A DNA stretch of 64,000 nucleotides from Hymenobacter psoromatis. GTDB taxonomy: Bacteria > Bacteroidota > Bacteroidia > Cytophagales > Hymenobacteraceae. This document shows positions 1 to 6,921 of this stretch, piece by piece. The first letter of the stretch is position 1, and the number at the start of each line of letters is the position of its first letter. A program made the position numbers and the translations under genes. The DNA is taken from positions 806,001-870,000 of the forward strand of contig CP014771.1 in NCBI GenBank assembly GCA_001596155.1, in the 5' to 3' direction. The notes below the pieces were generated by a model. That model did not search any database. It saw only the letters and a list, made by a program, of their open reading frames with translations, and was not told the origin of the DNA.

Positions 1-28
1 AGTCACAAATCTACAACTCTGAACCATT

Positions 29-421
29 TTATCCCCATGTAATAACAATTGGGGTATAAGAGGGGAAATTTGTCAGAATCAATTTTCCTTCTACCTTTGC
101 TGTCGCAGCGCGGTCAACCTGGCAACGCTGGATTGTAATATGTACTGCCATTTGGGCTTTTTTCTCAATCGGACCGCACGGAATCAGTTCATCGGCCGCC
201 GAAGTGGCAAGACTTAAACCAACCTTTTCACTTTTTACCAACGAACTGCCATGTCTCAAGTCCCACGTTTCGTCTACGCCCATCACCTCAACGCTGCCCG
301 TTTGCAGGAAGAACAGGGCATTCTTCCCCGCGAATTGATGTCGTGCGTGAAGCAAATTCAAGCTGTTTTTGACTCGGTACACGGGCATCATGGGCGTTTC
401 ATTTGTTGTTCCTGCAAGCAT
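29..421 (-). CDS. hypothetical protein, unrecognised
   Basis: An open frame of 130 codons with plausible codon use but no family I recognise. An alternative start is one of two tandem ATGs at about 391 (MMPVYRV). There is no signal peptide or membrane segment. Base composition is lower in GC than in neighbouring genes, which suggests an acquired or poorly conserved gene. An overlapping plus-strand frame (251-565) is also open, and I cannot decide with certainty which strand, if either, is coding. I favour the minus frame because its codons look more like real coding sequence. Confidence 0.33.
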   Translation of the reverse strand: MLAGTTNETPMMPVYRVKNSLNLLHARHQFAGKNALFFLQTGSVEVMGVDETWDLRHGSSLVKSEKVGLSLATSAADELIPCGPIEKKAQMAVHITIQRCQVDRAATAKVEGKLILTNFPSYTPIVITWG

Positions 422-578
422 CGTCGCGTTTCTATCTCGTTCGTGCGGGTCGGCACTCTGGTTACTATTACAAACGCTGAGCTTATTTTACCGACCGGCC
501 CACGCCTTCCCCAATTATTGCTTCCAACCTGGATTACTCCATTTTCCTATAAAAGAGCCGCTTGATTCTTTGCTACTC

Positions 579-761
579 ATGTCTGACAAACTGCGAATTC
601 CGTTTGCCCTTCCCACCTACACCAATTCTAACTTCCCCAACCCCTTCCAAGGCCCCGGCGCGGAGGACGCCTGGCGGCGCTTGCGGGCTAGTCGGGGTAA
701 TGTTGTCACCCGCGAGGAGATGATGCGCCGCGTTCAGGAGCAGGCAGCTAAAAAGAAATAA
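579..761 (+). CDS. small hypothetical protein (60 aa)
   Basis: The ATG at 579 opens a 60-residue frame beginning MSDKLRIPFALP. The N-terminal half is rich in Pro, Asn and Phe. The C-terminal half is a charged predicted helix (REEMMRRVQEQAAKKK). A clear terminator follows 20 bases after the stop, which supports a real transcript. The longer in-frame extension upstream to 369 has poor coding character and was left out. The size and charged C-terminal helix resemble small DNA- or protein-binding partners such as antitoxins, but no toxin gene is adjacent, so no function is claimed. Confidence 0.5.
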   Translation: MSDKLRIPFALPTYTNSNFPNPFQGPGAEDAWRRLRASRGNVVTREEMMRRVQEQAAKKK

Positions 762-780
762 GACAACTAAGATTTTCTAA

Positions 781-808
781 AAGCCGCCCTCATCAGGCGG
801 CTTTTTTT
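781..808. terminator. bidirectional rho-independent terminator
   Basis: AAGCCGCC (781-788) pairs perfectly with GGCGGCTT (796-803) over a 7-base loop. A T run follows on the plus strand and A-rich sequence precedes it. It lies between the small ORF and the convergent cas6-like gene and can serve both. Confidence 0.85.
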
Positions 809-811
809 AGT

Positions 812-1480
812 TCATACCAGTGCCCCGCACCCAATGCCCGTGGAGTGCCCTACCCCCACTTCCCAGGCAAACCCAATCTGCTCGGCTGACCCCGCCACCA
901 GCACTGGGCACACGCTGGCGCGGCACTGCACCTGCTGGTACTTAAAGAGCTTGGTTTTGGCGGCCGCGATGAAAGTCGGGTCGAAGCGCACGGCGGCCCC
1001 CGCGTCGTCCAGGCCGGCCTGGCGCAGCTTGTGGCGCAGGGTAGCGGTCAGCAGCTCGTCGGCTCGCGGGTGGCCGGGTAGGAGGTGGTCGGCTGGTTTG
1101 CCGCGCTCCGTTTCGTGCTTGATGAACACCGGGCTGGCCACCCGGAAAGGCTGCTCACCGGCCGCGAACTCGGGGGCGCGTTGCAGCCGCACGTCGGCCA
1201 CGCGCAGGCCCAGGCCCAGGTCGGGGGCGCGCACCACGCCCGCCACCAGCGCGTGAATCAGGGTTTCGTCGGGGGCCGAGATAAACCAGCTGGCCCCTTC
1301 GGCGAAGCGGATGCCGCCGCGCCCGGCCCGGCCGCCGCGCAGCCAGGCGTAGGAGTAGAGCGAAAGGCCGTCGTGCAGGCCCTCATCGTGGCCCGCCCAG
1401 CGGTGGAAGGAGCTTTTTAGCGTGGGCAGGTAGTCGAATAATACCACCTGACTGGCGGTAAGGTAGAGGTGGAGTCGCAC
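812..1480 (-). CDS. cas6: Cas6-type CRISPR RNA endoribonuclease, stand-alone
   Basis: Cas6 cleaves CRISPR precursor RNA within its repeats. The 222-residue protein shows the family layout: an N-terminal ferredoxin-like half with a Cas6-like segment around residues 14-47 (LFDYLPTLKSSF, then GLHDGLSLYSYAWL), and the C-terminal glycine-rich loop VGVGHSTGIGCGALV at about residues 208-222. Set against Pyrococcus Cas6 from memory, His36 matches the catalytic His46. The position of Tyr31 is His26, and Lys52 is not conserved (Ser40), so catalysis may differ. The start codon is GTG at 1480. No other cas gene and no direct-repeat array lie anywhere in the window, so this is an orphan Cas6. It shares a terminator with the convergent small ORF. 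The family call is fairly secure; activity on a CRISPR RNA is not. Confidence 0.8.
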   Translation of the reverse strand: MRLHLYLTASQVVLFDYLPTLKSSFHRWAGHDEGLHDGLSLYSYAWLRGGRAGRGGIRFAEGASWFISAPDETLIHALVAGVVRAPDLGLGLRVADVRLQRAPEFAAGEQPFRVASPVFIKHETERGKPADHLLPGHPRADELLTATLRHKLRQAGLDDAGAAVRFDPTFIAAAKTKLFKYQQVQCRASVCPVLVAGSAEQIGFAWEVGVGHSTGIGCGALV

Positions 1481-1998
1481 GGCGGGTGAGCTAAGAATAC
1501 GGGGTAGTAGCCAAGTCTTTTTAGTAAAGCAGTTGGTGCTGCAAGTAAAGGGCTAGAAAGACAAATTCCAGCATTATCTTAAAAAAATACTTTCACACAG
1601 CCGCTTTTGCGGGTTTGCGCGGCCACGACGGCCGCCCTTCAGCTACTCTCCAGCTACTCAGGAATCCGAGGAAAAGCAGTTGGTACGTCAGGCAGAGGAT
1701 GCCCCAACGGGTCCGTTGCGCATCCGGCCTGGCGCTAGGCAAGCCGCGTGCCCCACCGCAACGAGGGCCGGCAAGTAGTTGCCTGAGTAGTGAGCCGTCC
1801 CCCTTTAGCCGTTAAGCAAGTAACAAGTAGCAAGCCCGTAGTAGGTTGATAATCAAGTGGAAAATGGCATCTGTACTACCCACTACTTTTGTCTTGCTAC
1901 TGAGAAGCCGGTTAAGTTAACGGTGTGGTTAATTTAATCGTAACGATTGTAAATTATAATAAATAAATAATAAAATATTATAATAAAATATTAATATT
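1481..1998. other. gene-free stretch before the transposase remnant
   Basis: About 500 bases without a convincing gene. The part nearest the cas6-like gene probably carries its promoter. The middle (about 1651-1793) can fold (listed separately). The end (about 1920-1998) is almost pure A+T, typical of an insertion scar. An open frame at 1615-1815 has no coding character. Confidence 0.6.
1651..1793. ncRNA. possible structured RNA or complex inverted-repeat region
   Basis: CTACTCAGG (1654-1662) is exactly complementary to CCTGAGTAG (1782-1790). Inside lie CGTTGCG/CGCAACG (1714-1720 with 1757-1763), a local GGCA/TGCC hairpin (1691-1703) and a GGCAA-GTAG-TTGCC hairpin (about 1770-1783). Some pairings are mutually exclusive. 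The nested helices over 140 bases would suit a small RNA, but no known family was recognised, the strand is unknown, and chance pairing in GC-rich DNA is possible. Confidence 0.25.
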
Positions 1999-2271
1999 CA
2001 TGCCGTGAACGTTGCCCGAAGACTACCGCTTCGCCAAGTCAATAAACTTACTATAAAATTTGTCTTGTACGCTGTCGTCCACGACCAAAAAAGCTTCGTG
2101 CGAATTGCGAAGTAGCGGCAGTATCAGTTCCCTCAACTGAGTAGAAAAGCAGGTATTATCGCGTAAAACCCGGTTCACCTGGTCATGGCTTACGTCGGGT
2201 GGATGAGCCGCTAAATGCGTGCCCGTATAGTTTTTTGGCGTACTACTAAGTAAATAAGCTATGCAGTTGCC
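1999..2271 (-). pseudogene. IS701-type transposase, N-terminal remnant
   Basis: Reading the minus strand in one frame gives a stretch that starts after a stop at 2272-2274 and contains TPKNYTGTHLAAH, VSHDQVNRVLR, and FLVVDDSVQDKFYS, followed by FIDLAKR, an amber codon (2023-2025), then SSGNVHGM. This is the conserved N-terminal region of IS701-family DDE transposases, where SHD-NRFLR and a DD-DK motif precede R-QYSGN-HG. The amber stands where Gln is expected. The frame has no start, ends in AT-rich sequence, and the rest of the transposase and both insertion-sequence ends are gone. It is a dead fragment. Confidence 0.82.
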
Positions 2272-2362
2272 TTAGGTTAGCAAGGCAGGTATTTTTCCCT
2301 GATTTATTCCTTTTTGCGTAAGTTCTTCTTTAGGTTTTTAGCCGCCCGCACAGGCTGTCACG

Positions 2363-2432
2363 CCCCTGCCTGAGCGCCGCCAAGAGCGCGGGGCCGCGCG
2401 GTCCCGCGCTCTTGGCGGCGCTCAGGCAGGGG
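2363..2432 (-). terminator. 30-bp perfect GC-rich hairpin after the GH51 gene
   Basis: Bases 2363-2392 and 2403-2432 are perfect inverted repeats of 30 bp with a 10-base loop, starting 6 bases past the GH51 stop. No T run follows on the minus strand, so it may act as an mRNA 3' stabiliser or a transcriptional pause rather than a classical terminator. It also insulates the gene from the IS701 remnant region. Confidence 0.75.
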
Positions 2433-2438
2433 TCGCAA

Positions 2439-4016
2439 CTACTTGATTTCCAATACTACCACCGACTTGGGGGGTAGGGCCACCGTCAGCCGGTCGCCGC
2501 GCTTGCGGGCACCCGTGAAGGCGGCCAGCGCCACGGTGTTGGGCTTGTCGAAGGTGTTGTAGTCGCTCACCTTAGCCGAGGTCAGGATGCGGCCGGTCAC
2601 GGTCCGGAAGCTCACGCCGGGCAGCGCCGTTTCCAGGGTCAGCGTCTTGTTAGGGTCGAGGTTGACAAGCGAGATGTGCACCGCCCCGTTCTTATCGCGC
2701 GAGGCCGAGGCGTTGAGGGCCGGGATTTTCTCGCCCCCGAAGGTGTAGTCGGGGCTGTTGAACTGCAGGGGCAGGTACTCCGCATCCTGGTGCACCTGGT
2801 AGAGGTCAAACACGTGGTAGGTGGGCGTGAGCAGCATCTTTTCCTTGTCGGTGAGCACCAGGGCCTGCAGCACGTTCACGGCCTGGGCCAGGTTGGCGCC
2901 GCGCACCCGGTCACAGTGGTTGTTGAAGATGTTGAGGGTAGTGCCGGCTACCAGGGCATCGCGCAGCGAGTTTTGCTGGTACAGAAAGCCGGGGTTGGTG
3001 CCGGGCTCCACGTCGGTCCACACGCCCCACTCGTCCACCAGCAGCGCCACCTTTTTCTCCTTGTCATACTTGTCCATAATGGCGCTGTGCTTGGTCACTA
3101 TCGCGTCCATTTTCAGGCAGTTGCGCAGGGTGCTGAAGTACTGGTCCTCGCCAAAGCCGGTGGCCTTGCCCTTGCTGCCGCTCCAGTTGCCGGTGGGCAG
3201 GGTGTAATAATGCAGCGTGAGGCCCCACATGCGGCCCGGCCCGATGTTCTTCATGCACACCTCGGTCCAGTTGGCGTCGTCGCCGTTGGCCCCGCTCACG
3301 ATGCGCTTGAGCCGGGTGCCGGGGTAGTCGTGGGCGAAGGTGGCGTAGCGCTTATACACGTCCGAGTAGTATTCGGGCGTCATGTTGCCGCCGCAGCCCC
3401 AGCTCTCGTTGCCGATGCCCCACCAGCTCACTTTATACGGCGCGGGGTGGCCGTTTTTCTTGCGTTCCAGCACCAGCGGCGTGTCCTCATCCGAGTTGAG
3501 GTATTCCATCCAGCCGGCCATTTCCTGCACCGTGCCGCTGCCCACGTTGGCGGCCAGGTAGGGCTCGGTGCCGAGCAGGCCGCACAGCTCCATAAACTCG
3601 TGGGTGCCGAAGCTGTTGTCTTCCAACGTATTGCCCCACCACAGGTTCAGCATCTTGGGGCGCTGGGCGGCGGGCCCTACCCCGTCGTGCCAGTGGTAGG
3701 TGTCGGCAAAGCAGCCGCCGGGCCAGCGCAGGTTGGGCACGTGAATCTTCCGCAGCGCCTCCACAATATCCATCCGAATTCGCCCCTGCTTGGGCACGTT
3801 CAGGCCGGGGTCCACCCAAAAGCCGCCGTAGATGCAGCGCCCCAGGTGCTCGGCAAACTGCCCCTGAATGTCTTTGCTGATAAGCAGCTTAGCGTCGCCG
3901 GGCTGCACCGTGAGCTGCACGGTCTGGGCCGGGGCCAGCAGCGGCACCAGGCCGAGCGCGGCGGCAAAGGCGAGTCGGCGCAGGGGGGTAGAGAGTTTTT
4001 TTACCAAAGCGAACAT
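2439..4016 (-). CDS. secreted alpha-L-arabinofuranosidase, glycoside hydrolase family 51
   Basis: GH51 enzymes release terminal arabinofuranose from arabinan or arabinoxylan. The 525-residue protein has a Sec signal peptide (KK start, hydrophobic core, cleavage near APAQ at about 31), then a TIM-barrel catalytic domain and a C-terminal beta domain. The acid/base Glu is in WGIGNESWGCGG (Glu204) and the nucleophile in LLVDEWGVW (Glu329), both in typical GH51 contexts. Length is normal for secreted Bacteroidota members. It lies downstream of the GH43 gene on the same strand, separated by a 30-bp AT palindrome. The two enzymes probably act together on arabinose-containing plant polysaccharide in the periplasm or outside the cell. 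The start at 4016 gives the proper signal peptide. Confidence 0.93.
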   Translation of the reverse strand: MFALVKKLSTPLRRLAFAAALGLVPLLAPAQTVQLTVQPGDAKLLISKDIQGQFAEHLGRCIYGGFWVDPGLNVPKQGRIRMDIVEALRKIHVPNLRWPGGCFADTYHWHDGVGPAAQRPKMLNLWWGNTLEDNSFGTHEFMELCGLLGTEPYLAANVGSGTVQEMAGWMEYLNSDEDTPLVLERKKNGHPAPYKVSWWGIGNESWGCGGNMTPEYYSDVYKRYATFAHDYPGTRLKRIVSGANGDDANWTEVCMKNIGPGRMWGLTLHYYTLPTGNWSGSKGKATGFGEDQYFSTLRNCLKMDAIVTKHSAIMDKYDKEKKVALLVDEWGVWTDVEPGTNPGFLYQQNSLRDALVAGTTLNIFNNHCDRVRGANLAQAVNVLQALVLTDKEKMLLTPTYHVFDLYQVHQDAEYLPLQFNSPDYTFGGEKIPALNASASRDKNGAVHISLVNLDPNKTLTLETALPGVSFRTVTGRILTSAKVSDYNTFDKPNTVALAAFTGARKRGDRLTVALPPKSVVVLEIK

Positions 4017-4104
4017 GGAAAAATGCTGAGGGAGAGTGAGTGAAAAGGCAGGGGGTAGGGCCAGATAACAGCCAGCGTGTCAGCACTGTAAGAGGGGGAT
4101 TATG

Positions 4105-4177
4105 AATTAAAAATTAAAAATGATAAATTAAAAATTCAGGCATTGTCTTTTTAATTTATCATTTTTAATTTTTAATT
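4105..4177. repeat. 30-bp perfect AT-only inverted repeat
   Basis: Bases 4105-4134 and 4148-4177 are exact inverted complements made only of A and T apart from one G/C pair, with a 13-base loop. It sits between the GH43 stop (4185) and the GH51 start (4016). On the minus strand it could be an intrinsic terminator or attenuator between the two glycosidase genes, or a miniature insertion. Its composition contrasts sharply with the surrounding GC-rich DNA. Confidence 0.85.
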
Positions 4178-4184
4178 AAAAAAG

Positions 4185-6356
4185 CTACTGGGCTACTGTC
4201 TGCCAGCGAAAGCAGGTGCCGTTGTCGCGGTTGGGAGTGGTGCCGGGCGCGTCGGCGGCGCACAGGCCGCGGGTGCGGGGCGGGGCCAGCAGGTAGCGGT
4301 GGTTGGTGAGGGCCATCAGCATGAGGTCGCCGCGCTGCATATCCTGCCACTGAAAGGTCGTGGCCTCGGCGCTACCCCCCGGCCCGATGCGGACCTCGCC
4401 CATGCCGGCCAGCCGCTCCACCGTGACCAGCCCGCCCGCCGACTCGACGCCGCCCGCCGACTCCAGCGCCACGCGCCCGCGCCCCCGGTCCAGCACCCGA
4501 AACTGCGCCGCCGGGCCAATCGCCAGCGGGCTGCCCACCGGCACCGGCCGCAGGTAGCCCCGCCAGTTAATGAGCACCGTGCTGTCGGCCGGGCTACTGA
4601 GCGTAATCAGCTGGCCCAGCGGAATGGCCGCGCCCTGGCCATTGGCGCGAGGCTCAGCCACCGCAAAGCGGTCAAAATCGGCGTAGCCGCCCGCCCCGCC
4701 CCGCGTATTATAGGCAAACAGCGCGTAGCGCACGCCCTGAAACGTGCGCAGCTGAAACACCATCGTCACCGCGTCGCCCACCGGCCGGTAGGTCCGGCCG
4801 TCGGTGCTCAGCTCAAACTGCGCCTGCTCGGTATCGAAATTGCAGCGCGCCCGCAGCCATATCTTATTGGCACTCAGGAGCTGGCGCAGGGTGCGGCCGG
4901 TGCGCTGGTCCGTCTGCTGCACCTCCAGGCCCTGGGTGGTGCGGGCCACGCCCAGCCAGGCGTAGGGGTAGTTGAGCAGGGCCAGGCCGGCCACGTCGCC
5001 GGGCTTCAGCCCGCGCAGGTCCAGCGCGGTGGTGGGGGTCGATTCGGGGCCGATGGCGCGCTGCGTCAGCGAGTTGCGCGCCTGCCAGAAGTCCGTAGCC
5101 GGCAGCGTGTGCAGGCGCAGGTAGCCCCGGCGCTCGCGCAACGACCAGCGGGCGTCGTCGGGCAGGTGGTTCCACTGCCAGAGCGGGTTCAGGGCTGGCC
5201 CACTAAACTCGTCGCCGCGCCGGAACGGCGCGCCCGGCACCACCGCCGCGCCGGCCGGGCCCACGTCGGGCTTCAGCCAGGTTTGGGGCGAGCGCTTGAG
5301 GTTGCCGGGCAGGCCAAAGTAGGGCCAGCCGCCCGTCCAGGTCACGGGCGAGAGGCACAGCAGGCGCCCCACCGAGTTGTGGTCCATCATCGAAAAGCCC
5401 CACCACTCGCCGGTAGGCGTTTGCACCAGCCCGCCCTGGTGCAGCGGGTTGGCCCCCGCAAAAGTCCTTGCGGGCGGCACCAGCGGAAACGGTGTTTCCC
5501 TGGTGCCGCGCCCCAGCCGGTAGCCCATGCCAATGCCCAGCGTTTCCTCGGCGCTGATGACGGCCACCTCGTAGGGACCGCCCACCTGGTCGGCGCGGGC
5601 GCACACCAGGTAGCCCACCGGGTCGTAGTTGGTGTTGGTAATGACGTACTTACCGTTGATTTTATAGAAGTGCGAGCCCTCGCCCACGCCGCTGCCCTTC
5701 GCAATCAGCACCCGCTCCGTGCCCGGCCGCATATCGGTCAGGTCGGTGGTCAGCTCCGCGATATGAATCTCATCATAGCCCCAGATAACGTACACCTTGC
5801 CATCGTCATCAAAGAGCACCGACAAGTCGTGAAACGACTGCTTGAGCTCGGTGTGCGTCCAGGGTCCGGCCGGGTTGGTGGCGGTATAAAGCTGGGTTTT
5901 GCGCCCGTTCACATTGGTGAAAATGTGAAATTTCCCGGTGGCATACCGAAACGACGGCGCCCAAATCCCTTGCCCATACACGCTCTGGCCCTCCTGTAGC
6001 CGGTACGCCGGCCCGAAGTCGAGCCGGTCGGCGGCGTAGCCCAGCAACTCCCAGTTCACCAGGTCCTTGGAGTGCAGCACCGGCAGGCCTGGCATGGCGT
6101 GCATAGTGGTGCCGGTGAGGTAAAAGTCGTCCCCGACCCGAATCATATCGGGGTCCGAAAACTCGTCGTAAAACAGCGGGTTGGTGAAGGTGCCGTTGCC
6201 ATTGTCGGCCGTCCAGGTGCGTTCGGCCGCGGCGGGGGGGGTAGGGGCCGCGGCCCGGCGCTGGCTCCGGGCCGGGCCAGGCAACAGGCTGGCCACCAAA
6301 AGCGTACCTGCCAGCAACCGGCGGCCCGCGCCCAAAAGAGTAGCTACGTAGGTCAT
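4185..6356 (-). CDS. secreted glycoside hydrolase family 43 (beta-xylosidase/arabinofuranosidase-like)
   Basis: Predicted inverting glycosidase acting on xylosides or arabinosides. The 723-residue protein begins with a signal peptide (MTYVATLLGAGRRLLAG...GPARS). It then has a five-bladed propeller catalytic domain (about residues 50-360) with the general-base Asp in FSDPDMIRV, a second acidic site in VIWGYDEIH and the proton-donor Glu in GVGEGSHFYKI. A C-terminal beta-sandwich (about 390-590), as in xylosidase-type GH43, and a further C-terminal extension follow. The ATG at 6356 was chosen because the frame upstream runs through the tRNA-Thr gene and has no coding character. A palindromic operator lies 143 bases upstream. 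Exact substrate is uncertain. Confidence 0.88.
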   Translation of the reverse strand: MTYVATLLGAGRRLLAGTLLVASLLPGPARSQRRAAAPTPPAAAERTWTADNGNGTFTNPLFYDEFSDPDMIRVGDDFYLTGTTMHAMPGLPVLHSKDLVNWELLGYAADRLDFGPAYRLQEGQSVYGQGIWAPSFRYATGKFHIFTNVNGRKTQLYTATNPAGPWTHTELKQSFHDLSVLFDDDGKVYVIWGYDEIHIAELTTDLTDMRPGTERVLIAKGSGVGEGSHFYKINGKYVITNTNYDPVGYLVCARADQVGGPYEVAVISAEETLGIGMGYRLGRGTRETPFPLVPPARTFAGANPLHQGGLVQTPTGEWWGFSMMDHNSVGRLLCLSPVTWTGGWPYFGLPGNLKRSPQTWLKPDVGPAGAAVVPGAPFRRGDEFSGPALNPLWQWNHLPDDARWSLRERRGYLRLHTLPATDFWQARNSLTQRAIGPESTPTTALDLRGLKPGDVAGLALLNYPYAWLGVARTTQGLEVQQTDQRTGRTLRQLLSANKIWLRARCNFDTEQAQFELSTDGRTYRPVGDAVTMVFQLRTFQGVRYALFAYNTRGGAGGYADFDRFAVAEPRANGQGAAIPLGQLITLSSPADSTVLINWRGYLRPVPVGSPLAIGPAAQFRVLDRGRGRVALESAGGVESAGGLVTVERLAGMGEVRIGPGGSAEATTFQWQDMQRGDLMLMALTNHRYLLAPPRTRGLCAADAPGTTPNRDNGTCFRWQTVAQ

Positions 6357-6498
6357 TAAACAAGCTTGAGCCGCGCCGCCTGGCCCGGCCTGGGCCGGAG
6401 TGGTGGGGTAGGGTGGGAAAAGACGGGGCTGGCTCCAGCCCGCAGGCATAGTAATGGCGGCGGCACCGCCAAGCGCAAAGCTACTCCGTGTCAGGGAA

Positions 6499-6520
6499 TT
6501 TACACAATCGTTTGTGTAAA
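6499..6520 (-). promoter_or_regulatory. palindromic operator, LacI-family-like
   Basis: TTTACACAA (6499-6507) and TTGTGTAAA (6512-6520) are perfect 9-bp arms around TCGT. A CpG at the exact centre is characteristic of LacI-family operators. It stands in the otherwise empty region upstream of the GH43 gene and is the obvious candidate for sugar-responsive control of the GH43-GH51 pair. No regulator gene is present in the window, so the cognate protein is unknown. Confidence 0.65.
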
Positions 6521-6670
6521 CCAAGTGAAAATTTATTTGACAGAGCAAACAGCGCTCTTTTTGACAGTATCCGTTGCCAACGAACGGTTGCGCTAGTTCA
6601 GCCAGGTGCTGAGAGGTCAGGAAACAACCGGCTCTAAACCTGATTTTGAGAAGAGCTTTCCCCCAAACGC

Positions 6671-6719
6671 AAAAAACCCGGAAAACTGCTTTCCTAGCGG
6701 GGGAAGCGGTTTTCCGGGT
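6671..6719 (-). terminator. terminator of tRNA-Thr
   Basis: ACCCGGAAAACCGCTT (minus strand, 6719-6704) pairs over 16 positions (one G-U) with 6691-6676 and is followed by T6. It lies just downstream of the tRNA on the same strand. Confidence 0.85.
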
Positions 6720-6739
6720 GCTCCGGTAGATAATACGTG

Positions 6740-6812
6740 AGCCTCCTGTCGGACTCGAACCAACGACCCTCTGATTACAAGTCAGAAGCTCTACCAACTG
6801 AGCTAAGGAGGC
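6740..6812 (-). tRNA. tRNA-Thr (anticodon UGU)
   Basis: A complete cloverleaf on the minus strand. The acceptor stem is GCCTCCT/AGGAGGC with discriminator T. The D arm is TAGCTCAGTTGGTAGAGC. The anticodon stem TCTGA/TCAGA encloses the loop CTTGTAA, so the anticodon is TGT. The T arm contains GGTTCGAGTCC. The 3' CCA is not encoded. The gene stands alone with its own terminator. Confidence 0.97.
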
Positions 6813-6866
6813 TTAATCGTGGGGCAAAAGTAAGCCGCAAAGCGCAATGGGTCAACCCTGGCGGGC

Positions 6867-6908
6867 AATAAAAAAGGGAAGTGCCGGCCGGCGCGTCCCT
6901 TTTTTATT
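6867..6908 (-). terminator. terminator of the DUF349 gene
   Basis: AATAAAAAAGGGA (6867-6879) and TCCCTTTTTTATT (6896-6908) form a perfect 13-bp stem 14 bases after the DUF349 stop. The symmetry makes it usable in both directions. Confidence 0.8.
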
Positions 6909-6921
6909 CGGTGCTAAGGGG

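Noticed and set aside
251..565. Plus-strand ORF beginning MSQVPRF
   Set aside because: Possible, but it overlaps a minus-strand frame with better codon use, and the C-terminal half shows no coding pattern.
1481..2440. CRISPR array next to cas6
   Set aside because: No regularly spaced direct repeats of 25-40 bases exist on either strand; only short scattered inverted repeats.
2676..4043. Long plus-strand ORF antisense to the GH51 gene
   Set aside because: A shadow frame produced by GC-biased codons; no family features, while the minus strand encodes a full GH51 enzyme.
4299..5999. Long plus-strand ORF antisense to the GH43 gene
   Set aside because: Composition is dominated by His, Arg, Ala and Gly as expected for an antisense frame; no domain.
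6357..6797. N-terminal extension of the GH43 frame through the tRNA gene
   Set aside because: It would translate the tRNA-Thr and its terminator and lose the signal peptide at 6356.
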